Notes: generated from the letters alone by a model not told the origin. Numbered from the stretch's first letter, positions 16,731 through 25,530 are shown. The stretch: 35,423 nucleotides of DNA from an uncultured Granulosicoccus sp. (GCA_937924505.1 CALDSR010000066.1:1-35423); one strand, 5' to 3'. A program made the numbers and translations.

Positions 16731-17195
16731 TCAGTTTGGCCTAGCATTGCCTGGAACAACGCCAAATTTCTCATGCGTTAAATTGACGATACCATTGTCG
16801 GCGACAACTTCATCAATGTTCAGATAATTCAAACCATCAAGTTCAAAAGCGGTGCCACGAACAGTCAGCTCCCGACTCTGCAAATTAAGAATTTTCTCGT
16901 TAGCAACACTGGTGCCCTCGCCTTCGAACGATAGAATCATGTAAACCTTGTTATCCGCATTGTTCAACAATCCAACCGGAATACCACCAGCTGCGCACCA
17001 CACCGCGCAAACATGATGCGCTGAACCGGTAACTACAGCCGATGAACCCATAATTTGCGACACGTAACACCAGGTGTCGATCATTTCACCCGTGAGCGTG
17101 ACTTTGTGACCGTCAGCGGCCCGACTGGGTGAAACGAGAGTCGCGCTAAGCACACACGCACACAATGCAATCGAAGCCCGAGAAATCATAAGCAT
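16731..17195 (-). CDS. Secreted Cys-rich protein, paralogue of neighbouring lipoprotein
   Basis: This 154-residue protein has a signal peptide (ASIALCACVLSATLVSPSRA) and a mature domain with VTLTGEMIDTWCY (Cys43), then SAHHVCAVWCAAGGIPVGLL (His60/His61, Cys63, Cys67), followed by KVYMILSF and a C-terminal VRGTAFELDGLNYLNIDEV. The HxxCAxWCAxxGxPxGLL motif looks like a metal or cofactor site. The same architecture in simplified form occurs in the lipoprotein encoded just downstream. The frame extends to 17240, but the ATG at 17195 starts a proper signal peptide and has AGGG before it. The role is probably linked to periplasmic metal or redox handling, given the SCO and YHS neighbours; this is inference. 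Confidence 0.72.
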   Translation of the reverse strand: MLMISRASIALCACVLSATLVSPSRAADGHKVTLTGEMIDTWCYVSQIMGSSAVVTGSAHHVCAVWCAAGGIPVGLLNNADNKVYMILSFEGEGTSVANEKILNLQSRELTVRGTAFELDGLNYLNIDEVVADNGIVNLTHEKFGVVPGNARPN

Positions 17196-17422
17196 TGCAA
17201 ATGCCCTGTAGTTATTTAGACGGTAGCAGAAGATAAACACACATCATTGCTATTTGCGTTAATCATACTCATTGCCCACTATAAATTACCAGCGGACATT
17301 TATCCAGCCGCACGAAACCAGCAAGTTCAATGCAGCGAAGGCACAGCTGCCGAAACACTTGCAGATCTCAAGTGCTTCAGCAACCATTCTCTGCAAATTT
17401 ATGCCTGCAAAGTATCAATCAC

Positions 17423-17860
17423 CTAGTAAGGAGCAATTTTCATCCAGTTTTCATCGGCTTGTGAAATATGCTTGGGGATATCGCCACGCCATTTTTTCTG
17501 CGCACCCTCGTGCACCTTGATATAGAGTTTGTTATCTTCAATCTGCCACACCTGCGGATCACCCGGACGCTTGTAATTTTGCGATGCAGCCCAAGCGCAG
17601 TAACCGTCGTATTGAGGCGCATACGACACTGGGTCCGCGATAAATTTATCCCGATTGGCTTCCGTCGAAAAATACCAAACAGCTCCATTCCAGAAGTGAT
17701 GGAACTTCGCACGCCCCTGCACCGGTTTGTCTTCCGTAAAATATGCGACTGTGTCGTAGCCACCGATAGCGGTTGCCAACTGATTGGTTGCATGAACCTG
17801 CCCCATTAGCATCAGACCTGCGACCATAGCTAATGCATTTACTACCATGCGTTTGATCAT
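17423..17860 (-). CDS. Secreted YHS domain protein
   Basis: This 145-residue protein has a signal peptide (VVNALAMVAGLMLMGQVHA) followed by a YHS domain. The visible YHS features are GGYDTVAYF (33-41), FHHFWNGAVWYFSTEANRDKF (53-73) and DPVSYAPQYDGYCAWAAS (77-94), which holds the single conserved Cys88. YHS domains are small metal-associated modules found in copper ATPases and in many periplasmic proteins of this length. The ATG at 17860 is preferred over the GTG at 17869 because AGGTG sits seven bases before it. It follows the two-component genes by 100 bases in the same direction and could belong to their regulon. Confidence 0.88.
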   Translation of the reverse strand: MIKRMVVNALAMVAGLMLMGQVHATNQLATAIGGYDTVAYFTEDKPVQGRAKFHHFWNGAVWYFSTEANRDKFIADPVSYAPQYDGYCAWAASQNYKRPGDPQVWQIEDNKLYIKVHEGAQKKWRGDIPKHISQADENWMKIAPY

Positions 17861-17960
17861 AATTATCACCTATTCGATATTCAAGCGGTTTATCGGAGTG
17901 ATATATCGTAGGTAACTTTATTTAAATTATAATAAAGGGATTTTAAAGACTGTGTAAAGT

Positions 17961-19055
17961 TTAGCGGGAGACATGTTCAAGCTTGTTGTTTTTTAGTGGA
18001 ATAGCTAGCCATATCGAGAACCGTCCATCGTTATAATCGGCACCGACAGATCCGCCGTGGGCAGTCACCAATTTTTTGACGATGGCTAGCCCAATCCCTG
18101 CCCCCCCACTATGTCTTGATCGAGATTTTTCTGTTCGATAAAACCGTTCAAATATTAGCGACAAATCTTTTTCGGACAACGGCTCGGATGGGTTGGAAAT
18201 TCTTAGACACCAATTCTCTAGCTGACGCTGAGCATGCACCAGCACATTGCTGCCAGCTGGTGCGTATTGACCAGCATTTTGTAGCAACACACCAAGTACA
18301 ACGATTAACTTCTCCTTGTCCACGGTCACATAGTCTGCATCAGCATCAACGGTCACTCGAATATTCAATTGTTTTTTTCGGATGAGCCCAGCGTTAGCAT
18401 CCATGACAATCGCAATAGCATCTGCGACTTCCACTGCCTGCCAATGCAGGCTGAACTTAGCCGCATCGGCCCGTGACAAATCCAATAAACTCTCAACAAG
18501 ATCACCCAAGCGCTGAGATTCGCGCGCTAATACGGCTAAATTATCATTGTCAGGCTCAATGACCCGGTCGCGTAACCCTTCTACATACCCACTGATATTC
18601 GTTACCGGGGTGCGAAGCTCGTGTGCCAAGTCCACTATCATCGATTCACGTAACACCTCGGCCTCTTGAATCTGATGCGCCATCAGGTTGAATGCGTTTG
18701 CCAAGTCGCCAATCTCATCGTTAGACAAGGTGCGCGCACGAGCATCACGATCACCCGCACGCATCTTGTGAATCGCTTCAGAAACTTCTTTTAGCGGACC
18801 CAACACCCGATTGCTGAGCAAATAGCTGACAGCGACAGCTAGCAGCAAAGCGATGGTGCTGGCCCACGCCAAATAGCGATGCATGGAATCCACAAACATC
18901 TGATGGATTTCATTCGGAGCAATCTGATATTGATTCATCAGCTCCATAAAATAATCTGCCGCCAAGAAATCTATTGACAACCATATGATGCCGATCACCA
19001 GCGCAATGACCGGAAAATTCAGAGCCATGACCTTCCACAACAATCGCTTGTGCAT
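17961..19055 (-). CDS. Sensor histidine kinase, BaeS-like
   Basis: This 364-residue kinase has TM1 (about 9-32), a short periplasmic segment of about 30 residues, TM2 (about 62-82), a HAMP domain (NRVLGPLKEVSEAIHKMRAG to about 135), and HisKA with His145 in VDLAHELRTPVTNISGYVEG. The ATPase domain has N-box Asn260 (LLQNAGQYAP) and G-box GGAGIGLAI (317-325). The G1 box is degenerate: the usual DxGxG appears as ISNPSEPL, as in some BaeS-type kinases, and FERFYRTEKSRSRHSG matches BaeS well. The ATG lies three bases after the stop of the response regulator gene, so the two are cotranscribed. The small periplasmic loop suggests sensing of envelope state or a membrane partner. Confidence 0.9.
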   Translation of the reverse strand: MHKRLLWKVMALNFPVIALVIGIIWLSIDFLAADYFMELMNQYQIAPNEIHQMFVDSMHRYLAWASTIALLLAVAVSYLLSNRVLGPLKEVSEAIHKMRAGDRDARARTLSNDEIGDLANAFNLMAHQIQEAEVLRESMIVDLAHELRTPVTNISGYVEGLRDRVIEPDNDNLAVLARESQRLGDLVESLLDLSRADAAKFSLHWQAVEVADAIAIVMDANAGLIRKKQLNIRVTVDADADYVTVDKEKLIVVLGVLLQNAGQYAPAGSNVLVHAQRQLENWCLRISNPSEPLSEKDLSLIFERFYRTEKSRSRHSGGAGIGLAIVKKLVTAHGGSVGADYNDGRFSIWLAIPLKNNKLEHVSR

Positions 19056-19058
19056 TAC

Positions 19059-19757
19059 TCAAAGGTCCATGCGGTATCCGACACCGCGAACAGTGACAAT
19101 ATGCTCCGAGAAGTCAGTAATAGCACTAATTTTCTGGCGAATGCTCGCTATATGAACATCGACAACACGATCAACAACGCATTGCCCATCAGCGTGCAAT
19201 TCGTCTAGCAGCTCGTTGCGAGTAAGAACTCGCCCCGCCCGACTCATAAGCGTTTTCAATAAAATAAATTCTGAATTCGTCAGCTTCAGTGGCACATCAA
19301 GTACGGTACAGCAGTGCTTGTCCGTATCTACGCACAGGTCGCCGATACGCAAAACCGCGTCTGGAGAATTTCGCAATGAGCTTGAGCGCCTGAGAATCGC
19401 GTTAGCTCGAGCGACAACCTCCCGCGGGCTGAAGGGTTTTACGACATAATCATCTGCGCCAAGCTTAAAACCCAGTATCCGATCAGACTCTTCCTGACGA
19501 GCCGACAAGATAAGTATCGGTATATCGGATACGGACCGTAGCTCCTCACACACCTCCCACCCATCGATTTCAGGCAACATCAAATCCAGAATAACCAGAT
19601 TCGGGGAGAACCGACGCGCAAGGTCGAGAGCCTGGTTACCGTTCTCTGCGCGCTTTGTGCAAAAGCCTTCTTTTTCGAAGTAGCGAATCAGCAGATTGGA
19701 CGTGTTGTCATCATCCTCCGCAATTAGCACAGTTTTACTGTGGTTTGATGCCATCAT
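19059..19757 (-). CDS. OmpR/PhoB-family response regulator
   Basis: This 232-residue regulator has a receiver domain with acidic Glu14/Asp15/Asp16 (LIAEDDD), phospho-acceptor Asp58 (LVILDLMLPE), Ser85 in LILSARQEE and Lys107 in DDYVVKPF. The C-terminal winged helix has the PhoB signatures LTNSEFILLKTLMSRAGRVLTRNELL, VVDVHIASIRQKI and TVRGVGYRMDL. The frame extends to 19889, but the start MMASNHSKTVLIAEDD at 19757 (or the next ATG, 19754) gives the normal family length. It is the first gene of the pair with the BaeS-like kinase. Likely targets are its own operon and possibly the YHS/Cys-rich/SCO genes downstream; no binding repeats were identified. Confidence 0.92.
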   Translation of the reverse strand: MMASNHSKTVLIAEDDDNTSNLLIRYFEKEGFCTKRAENGNQALDLARRFSPNLVILDLMLPEIDGWEVCEELRSVSDIPILILSARQEESDRILGFKLGADDYVVKPFSPREVVARANAILRRSSSLRNSPDAVLRIGDLCVDTDKHCCTVLDVPLKLTNSEFILLKTLMSRAGRVLTRNELLDELHADGQCVVDRVVDVHIASIRQKISAITDFSEHIVTVRGVGYRMDL

Positions 19758-19903
19758 CTGGTGATTTATCGCAAGCTGAACTGCGTATCTACCAAGATGG
19801 ACTCCAGTCAGCACAGACAGTTCAAAAAGATAATAATTCCGGCCTATCCTTTTGGAGCGTGACGGCGCCAAACCATGCCCACAGAACAATGCCGCCCACA
19901 GCC

Positions 19904-19932
19904 GACCGGCACAGACGGGATTTGTCCCGGTC
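19904..19932 (-). terminator. Candidate hairpin after NYN gene
   Basis: GACCGG (19904-19909) pairs with CCGGTC (19927-19932), with an alternative inner GGGA/TCCC pairing, eight bases after the NYN stop. No T-run follows, so this is a weak terminator candidate. Confidence 0.3.
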
Positions 19933-19939
19933 CTAACAG

Positions 19940-20416
19940 CTAACGTAACAATAGCGATTTTTCAATCGGAATATATTCACTGGCAGCATTGATCAACGAT
20001 TTCGCCGTCAGCTTGGCTACACCGTACACTTCAACCCGTTTGTCTTTTTCGTCGCGAACCTTACGGGCGAGCAGGTCAAAGTCACCATCCCCTGAGACCA
20101 GCACAATGACATCGGCTTGGTCAGCGTATTCCATCACATCGATAGTAATGCCAACGTCCCAGTCGCCTTTTGCAGAACCATCGGCGCGTTGAATAAACGG
20201 CTTTAGCTTGATCTCAAAGCCAATAGCTCTGAGTATATTCTGAAATTCCTGCTGCTTCGGATCACCTCTGTCTATCGCATAGGCAACAGCCTTTACGACC
20301 TTCCTGTCATCGGTCGCCAGTTGCCAGAATTTGTTGTAATCAAAATTTTTCCCGAACGTTTGCCTTGCCGTGTAGTAGACATTCTGCACATCTACAAATA
20401 TTGCCACTTTCTTCAT
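19940..20416 (-). CDS. NYN-domain (LabA/DUF88-type) predicted RNase
   Basis: This 158-residue protein is a single NYN (PIN-like) domain. The conserved acidic and Asn residues are visible: Asp9 and Asn12 in VAIFVDVQNVYYTARQ, Asp85/Asp87 and Asp93 in KGDWDVGITIDVMEYA, and Asp110/Asp112 in VLVSGDGDFDLLA. These form the Mg-binding site of PIN-fold nucleases. The closing VEVYGVAKLTAKSLINAASEYIPI is typical of the LabA-like group. Bacterial relatives are thought to process or degrade RNA; the exact target is unknown. The gene stands alone between the metallo-beta-lactamase terminator and the two-component pair, both on the same strand. Confidence 0.9.
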   Translation of the reverse strand: MKKVAIFVDVQNVYYTARQTFGKNFDYNKFWQLATDDRKVVKAVAYAIDRGDPKQQEFQNILRAIGFEIKLKPFIQRADGSAKGDWDVGITIDVMEYADQADVIVLVSGDGDFDLLARKVRDEKDKRVEVYGVAKLTAKSLINAASEYIPIEKSLLLR

Positions 20417-20521
20417 GTGCAGAGCGTCATTTTTTTTGAACCCGTTCGGAATCAGTTAATAGGCCTTGTATTGCTGAACGAGAAGATTGGCGGCCAGGCA
20501 TCGCGTCACTATAACTCAACC

Positions 20522-20549
20522 AAAAAACGCTCCCGAAGGAGCGTTTTTT
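20522..20549 (-). terminator. Strong intrinsic terminator after MBL gene
   Basis: ACGCTCC and GGAGCGT form a perfect GC-rich stem around a CGAA loop (20534-20537), flanked by A-runs and T-runs (A 20522-20527, T 20544-20550). The T-run follows the stem when read in either direction, so it can act both ways. It lies about 20 bases after the stop of the minus-strand metallo-hydrolase gene. Confidence 0.92.
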
Positions 20550-20569
20550 TCTAACCGATGTGAAACGCA

Positions 20570-21412
20570 TCAGTTCACTTGGCCACTGTCCTGCAGGAAT
20601 TTCGCCATACCTTGCACGTTCAGAGGACGCCAGTCCAGATACTGCTGCCAATCTGCATAGTCCGCCATCATGACGGTTGAAACCAGTTCATCGGTAGACT
20701 TGCCGGCTTTCAGTCCAGCCAGTACTTCACTTTTGAGTTCTTCCATATAGATTCTGGCATCAGTTGCGTCAGCTTTAACACCAAGGTTGCCATGCGCCGG
20801 TGCAAATACGTCGAAATCCAGCGACTCGATAGTCTTTATCTGATTTATCCAGCCATCTAAATTGGCACCACCCATGTTACGCCAAGGAAGCCGCTTTGGC
20901 GCTGCGGCATCAGTAATGAACGCCACATTTTCTGGTCTAACCACAACAGCGATCAGATCATTGCCATGACCTTCACCCAACCAGGTTAGTTCTAGCGTTT
21001 TTCCACCGATTTGCATCGTTTCGCTTTCATCAAACCGGACATCAGGCATGACACCATCGATAGCTTCAGGTGCATTGGCATGGGCGATCACAGTGGCCGT
21101 ATCTGTGTATACAGAGCCACCCGATGCATGGTCAAGATGACTGTGACTGTAGATCAAATGGCTAACAGGCTTGTCTGTCATGCTGGTCAATTCTTCTTTC
21201 AACCAGCTGGCCGCGTCACTGTTGATAGGATCCACAACTACAACACCATCGCTTGTCAGAACAACAAGTGAATGATGGAAATTGTTCTGGAAACGATATA
21301 CATCACCGGCAACTTGTGTGACGGCGCGCTTAGGCGCATCTTGGGCAACCGCAAGGCCACCTAACCCAAAAGATACTGAGAGGATCAGAAACTTCGCTAG
21401 ATACTTATACAT
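20570..21412 (-). CDS. Secreted metallo-beta-lactamase-fold hydrolase
   Basis: This 280-residue protein has a signal peptide (FLILSVSFGLGGLAVA, cleavage near residue 23) and a metallo-beta-lactamase fold. Zinc ligands visible are HSHLDH (His90, His92, Asp94, His95), His149 in GEGHGNDL, Asp168 in AFITDAA and His207 in PAHGNLG. The set is complete, so the enzyme should be active. The spacing resembles quinoprotein-relay-associated or SoxH-like periplasmic hydrolases rather than a true antibiotic lactamase. GGAG lies eight bases before the ATG. It is a single gene with its own strong terminator and is divergent from hrpB. The substrate is unknown. Confidence 0.9.
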   Translation of the reverse strand: MYKYLAKFLILSVSFGLGGLAVAQDAPKRAVTQVAGDVYRFQNNFHHSLVVLTSDGVVVVDPINSDAASWLKEELTSMTDKPVSHLIYSHSHLDHASGGSVYTDTATVIAHANAPEAIDGVMPDVRFDESETMQIGGKTLELTWLGEGHGNDLIAVVVRPENVAFITDAAAPKRLPWRNMGGANLDGWINQIKTIESLDFDVFAPAHGNLGVKADATDARIYMEELKSEVLAGLKAGKSTDELVSTVMMADYADWQQYLDWRPLNVQGMAKFLQDSGQVN

Positions 21413-21547
21413 GGCAACATCTCCGTAGATATAACATCGTAGGCTTGTCAGTGATCCTGATCATCCATCAGTGAACACCAAAGACAAAGTTACTATAACG
21501 CTACTTGTCTTTCCATATCTGCGCAACATACGTGCAAATATGCACAC

Positions 21548-24166
21548 TTGATCCGGAGTGTGAAAATCAAGAATAACTGCTTAAGGCGGCTTACTGTCGA
21601 GCAGCGGTTCCTGTTTGTATCAAACACACAATTTACCTTGAAGCGCTCTTCCTCGGTACAATCGGCAACCAACACCCCGCTATACCCTGGAACGCTTCAC
21701 ATTCACTCTCTACCCGACACCGTAGTCGCATTGCCAGTGATGGCGCTGGCACATGAAATAGCGGATGCGCTGACTGAGCGCAATGTCATACTGCGTGCAG
21801 AGCCCGGTGCAGGCAAAAGTACCGGCTTGCCATTGGCCTTGCTGCTGAGCGGCAAGGTTCAGGGCAATATTGTTTTACTAGAGCCACGCCGACTAGCCGC
21901 TCGCTCAGTCGCTCAACGTCTGGCCTCTCACCTCGGCGAAACGGTGGGACAACGAATCGGCCTCAGGATGCGTGGCGAAACACGCGTTTCCAATCATACA
22001 AAACTGACCGTGGTCACCGAAGGCGTACTTACCCGCCTGCTTCAAGAAGATCCCACCCTGAACGGCATCGCCTTGGTCGTTTTCGATGAATTCCACGAGC
22101 GAAGCTTACATGCGGACTTGGGCCTTGCGCTGTGCCTGGAAGTACAACAGGCCTTACGCGACGACCTGCGTCTGTTACTGATGTCTGCAACCCTGGACGC
22201 TGATGCCATTCACACGCAATTGAGCGATGTGCAAGCCTTTCATTGTTCTGTTCGGCAACACCCCGTTGAGATCGTATGGATGGGTGAAAGCGCAGACCCA
22301 CTGGCACAACAGATTGCGCAGTGTGCGCTCACCGCGATAAACAACCATGAAGGTGACGTACTTGTTTTCCTGCCTGGCGTTGCGGAAATAAACCGTGCAG
22401 CAACGGTATTGCAACCCAGACTTCAGCGCACCGCTGAACTACATCAGTTGCACAGCGGCGTAGGACTGGATGCGCAACTGAAGGCCACTGCACCAGCGCG
22501 TTCGGGACAACGGCGCGTTATTCTTGCTACAAGCCTGGCGGAAACCTCCATTACCATCGATGGCGTACGGGTAGTGGTAGATTCTGGTCTGGAGAGGCGC
22601 GGACGCATAGACACGACGACCGGTGCACAACGCCTTGAGACGGTCATGGCCAGTCAAGCCAGTGCAACGCAACGCTCAGGACGCGCGGGGCGTACCGCGT
22701 CCGGTGTGTGTTATCGCCTGTGGAGTGAGGCGGGACACACGAGACGATCTGCACACTGGCAACCAGAAATATTTCGTGCCGACCTTGCGCCGTTGCTACT
22801 GGAACTTGGCTTGTGGGGCGCAAGCGGACATGATGAATTACCGTGGCTTGACTCACCGCCAGAGTCAAGCATCGCAAGAGCAGATGCACTGTTGACACGA
22901 CTAGGTTTGTGGAAAGACAACAAGCTTACCCACCAGGGCAGAGCGGTCGCCGCATTACCCGTGCACCCGCGCTTAGGCGCGATGCTTTACTGGGCCGCGA
23001 CTGCCGGGGGAGTCAGTGTTGCCGCCCGTTTGGCCGTACTGCTAGAAGAAAATATACGTAGCGCTAAATCAGTTGATCTGGAACCCATACTAAACAGGTC
23101 ATTGCCATCATCACTGCAACACCGCACCACTCAATTAGAGCGTTCGATCTCGGTCGACGTCGATGCATCACGAGAAGTTCTCCCGACAGCCGCCGCACTA
23201 CTGGCGCAGGCGTATCCCGATTGGATTGCACAGCGTCGTCCGGGGAATGAGGGCAAATTTCTTCTCGCCTGCGGAGCCGGCGCCGTTATCGATAGTGACG
23301 ACGCATTAGCCCACAGCCCGTGGTTATGTGTTGCACAACTTGGTGGCACTGGAACCCAATTACGTATCTTCAAAGCGCTGTCACTAAATATCGACGAATT
23401 ACAGCGTGTCTCACCAGCACTGTTTGACACTGTCAATTACCTGGATTGGGATGACAAACAACAACGGGTGCTGGCGGAGCATCGGCTAATGATCGGTAGC
23501 CTTATCGTCAGCACCAAGCCCATGCAAAACATCAGCAATAGCGATAAAGCAACGGCTCTTGTGGCGGGTATTCGAAAACTAGGCCTAAGCTGTCTACCAT
23601 GGAATGACGACTGCCGCGAATGGCAGGTGCGTGTGACACGTATGAGTAAACTCTCTGTATCGGACCATGATAGTAATTGGCCAGACGTTAGTGACGATTC
23701 ATTGTTAACACATCTGGACGAATGGTTACGGCCGTGGTTAAACGGGATTGGCTCGATGAAGGCGCTAAAGCAGCTGGATTTATATAAGGCGCTAAAAGCA
23801 ATGCTGAACTATCGTCAGCAAACACTGATGGAGGACTGGCTTCCGTTACGGTATACCGTTCCCTCTGGGTCTCAAATTCGACTACGCTACGCTCAAGACG
23901 GGGAACCAGTGCTATCGGTAAAACTTCAAGAACTGCTAGGGTGCGCCCAACATCCATCAATAGCAAATGGTCAAATCATTCTCAAGATAGAGTTCCTGTC
24001 CCCTGCACGACGGCCAATTCAGGTAACAACCGATTTAGTCAATTTCTGGGGTAATAGCTACGCTGCTGTCAGGAAGGACATGAAGGGGCGATACCCCAAA
24101 CATGACTGGCCTGAAGATCCGTTATCAGCGACCCCCACAGCCTATGCAAAGCGTCGAAAAAAATAG
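21548..24166 (+). CDS. hrpB: ATP-dependent helicase HrpB
   Basis: This is a DExH-box helicase of the HrpB family. Motifs, numbered from the TTG at 21548: Walker A PGAGKST (86-92), LLEPRRLAARS (110-120), VVTEGVLTRLLQ, DEFHERS (180-186), MSATLDA (212-218), ILATSLAETSITIDGVRVVVDSG and QRSGRAGRT in motif VI. A long C-terminal part with the HrpB-specific domain follows, ending KHDWPEDP with a basic AKRRKK tail. Homology to other HrpB proteins starts only at LPVMALAHEIADAL, coded from 21731, and no start codon with a good ribosome binding site was found. The true start may be TTG 21731 or ATG 21740, and the first 60 codons here may be untranslated. HrpB has a poorly defined RNA-related role in proteobacteria. 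Confidence 0.9.
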   Translation: MIRSVKIKNNCLRRLTVEQRFLFVSNTQFTLKRSSSVQSATNTPLYPGTLHIHSLPDTVVALPVMALAHEIADALTERNVILRAEPGAGKSTGLPLALLLSGKVQGNIVLLEPRRLAARSVAQRLASHLGETVGQRIGLRMRGETRVSNHTKLTVVTEGVLTRLLQEDPTLNGIALVVFDEFHERSLHADLGLALCLEVQQALRDDLRLLLMSATLDADAIHTQLSDVQAFHCSVRQHPVEIVWMGESADPLAQQIAQCALTAINNHEGDVLVFLPGVAEINRAATVLQPRLQRTAELHQLHSGVGLDAQLKATAPARSGQRRVILATSLAETSITIDGVRVVVDSGLERRGRIDTTTGAQRLETVMASQASATQRSGRAGRTASGVCYRLWSEAGHTRRSAHWQPEIFRADLAPLLLELGLWGASGHDELPWLDSPPESSIARADALLTRLGLWKDNKLTHQGRAVAALPVHPRLGAMLYWAATAGGVSVAARLAVLLEENIRSAKSVDLEPILNRSLPSSLQHRTTQLERSISVDVDASREVLPTAAALLAQAYPDWIAQRRPGNEGKFLLACGAGAVIDSDDALAHSPWLCVAQLGGTGTQLRIFKALSLNIDELQRVSPALFDTVNYLDWDDKQQRVLAEHRLMIGSLIVSTKPMQNISNSDKATALVAGIRKLGLSCLPWNDDCREWQVRVTRMSKLSVSDHDSNWPDVSDDSLLTHLDEWLRPWLNGIGSMKALKQLDLYKALKAMLNYRQQTLMEDWLPLRYTVPSGSQIRLRYAQDGEPVLSVKLQELLGCAQHPSIANGQIILKIEFLSPARRPIQVTTDLVNFWGNSYAAVRKDMKGRYPKHDWPEDPLSATPTAYAKRRKK

Positions 24167-24211
24167 AGAAATCGGATCCCGCCAAATCTGAAGCTCGTGA
24201 GCTGTTTAGAG

Positions 24212-25231
24212 TCATTGAGCGACTAAAACACGATAATCTCCAGTCGCGTCTTCACTAAAGTGCCTGAGTTGTAGCAGATAATCACCCGGCTCTAACTCCG
24301 CCATTATCTGAGCATTTCGTCCGGCACCGGCATCATCGTTTTCGGCGACTTTTGTCGTGGTACTGTTTGGCCCAAATAGCGTCATATACATATCAGTTGA
24401 ACCAAGTGTCTGCACAATATGCACACCCCTTTCAGCGACCGTAAACTGGTAGGTATCGATCTCACCTGGCTCGCCTATTTCAGCGGTGACGGTGTCCACT
24501 ATTGCCAACGGCGTGAATTCAGACTCAGGGTCACCAGAGGGATACATCACTGACGCTTTCACAAACGCTTTATCCAGCACTGATAATTTCTCGTTTTCGG
24601 ATGTACTGAAGCCATCGGTAGTCCAACTAGCAGGAAACGCATACAACATGATCGACTTGGGGTCAAAGTCGGTCCCGTGAATTTGATCTACACGATACTT
24701 GTTCAAAACATTGTGGCGCGTTTGTTCAGGTGACCAGAAATTGGGCGGGCCGGCCAGGTCAGCAATGACGGCTTCTTCATTCCAGCTAATGCCGCCCACC
24801 GGGTTCTGGTGCTCGTGACTCAAACCAATCATGTGCCCGAATTCATGAAGAATGACGCCTTTATCTTGCCACCCAAGATTAAGTGTCGCGGCATGCAGTG
24901 GGATATTCAAATTGTCTGTTCCTACATAACTCCATGCACCATCATTCGCATCAAAAGTTACCCGTATTACTGCTGTAGGATCGTCAGTAAACTCAAATGT
25001 CAAGTTTGCATGTTTTGTCCATTTCACAGCGTGTTGCCGAACCAGATCATGCTGTTGGGTAGTACCATCGACAAATCGAATCGAAATAGTACTTCCATTA
25101 GGCCACTGCTTCCCGACAAGTGAAATAGCACGAGATCGCCCGCCACGGCTTTTTCGAATTTGCTGGACTTTGGTCAGGTTATTGGGAAGCACCCGATCAA
25201 AACAGATTTTCTTTGCTTTTTTTGTCCGCAC
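24212..25231 (-). CDS. Astacin-like zinc metallopeptidase with PPC-type C-terminal domain
   Basis: This 339-residue protein carries the metzincin signature HEFGHMIGLSHEH (129-141), with zinc ligands His129, His133, His139 and catalytic Glu130; the His139-Glu140 pair recalls astacin (M12A). The Met-turn is Met195 in DPKSIMLYAF. Residues 245-337 form a beta-sandwich of the bacterial pre-peptidase C-terminal type (EIGEPGEIDTYQFTVAERGV, then AELEPGDYLLQL), common on secreted proteases. The N-terminus is basic (MRTKKAKKICFDR) with no signal peptide, which is odd for this family; it might leave by another route or act inside. The GTG start at 25231 is preceded by GAGGAGAGG. It diverges from the metacaspase operon across a shared regulatory region. 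Confidence 0.85.
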   Translation of the reverse strand: MRTKKAKKICFDRVLPNNLTKVQQIRKSRGGRSRAISLVGKQWPNGSTISIRFVDGTTQQHDLVRQHAVKWTKHANLTFEFTDDPTAVIRVTFDANDGAWSYVGTDNLNIPLHAATLNLGWQDKGVILHEFGHMIGLSHEHQNPVGGISWNEEAVIADLAGPPNFWSPEQTRHNVLNKYRVDQIHGTDFDPKSIMLYAFPASWTTDGFSTSENEKLSVLDKAFVKASVMYPSGDPESEFTPLAIVDTVTAEIGEPGEIDTYQFTVAERGVHIVQTLGSTDMYMTLFGPNSTTTKVAENDDAGAGRNAQIMAELEPGDYLLQLRHFSEDATGDYRVLVAQ

Positions 25232-25514
25232 TTTCCTCTCCTCGATGAGTTAGTGAGTGTCAGCACTCACTACCTATCTAATCGGCACCACATCAATACA
25301 AACCCCTATCAATCTGGAAAAATATTCAAGTCGTAAATATTCGCTCTGCAATTAGGAAGGAATCATTAATAACAGGATAAGAAGTTTTAAAACAACTATC
25401 AAAAATCGAAGGAACATGGACATTGTCAGCTTATTGATAAACTTAAGTATAAATACACACTGTATGTTATTCATTTAAAAACACTTTATTGAATTCAGAT
25501 TTTTCAACGCCTAA

Positions 25515-25530
25515 TGTGTGAAATCACACA
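25515..25530. promoter_or_regulatory. CRP-like palindrome 1
   Basis: TGTGTGAAATCACACA has the TGTG-N8-CACA spacing of a CRP-family site, and the palindrome extends to eight bases on each side (AATGTGTG and CACACATT). One base of the TGTGA/TCACA consensus differs in each half. Its centre is about 290 bases from the astacin-like start and 320 from the membrane-protein start. Confidence 0.5.

Noticed and set aside
20570..21412. Metallo-beta-lactamase fold as an antibiotic-resistance gene
   Set aside because: The motif set is that of the broad hydrolase superfamily, and nothing specific to class B lactamases is seen, so a resistance call is not supported.
21493..21675. 60-codon minus-strand frame overlapping the hrpB 5' region
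   Set aside because: No ribosome binding site, no domain, and it competes with the divergent promoter region of the metallo-hydrolase and hrpB genes.
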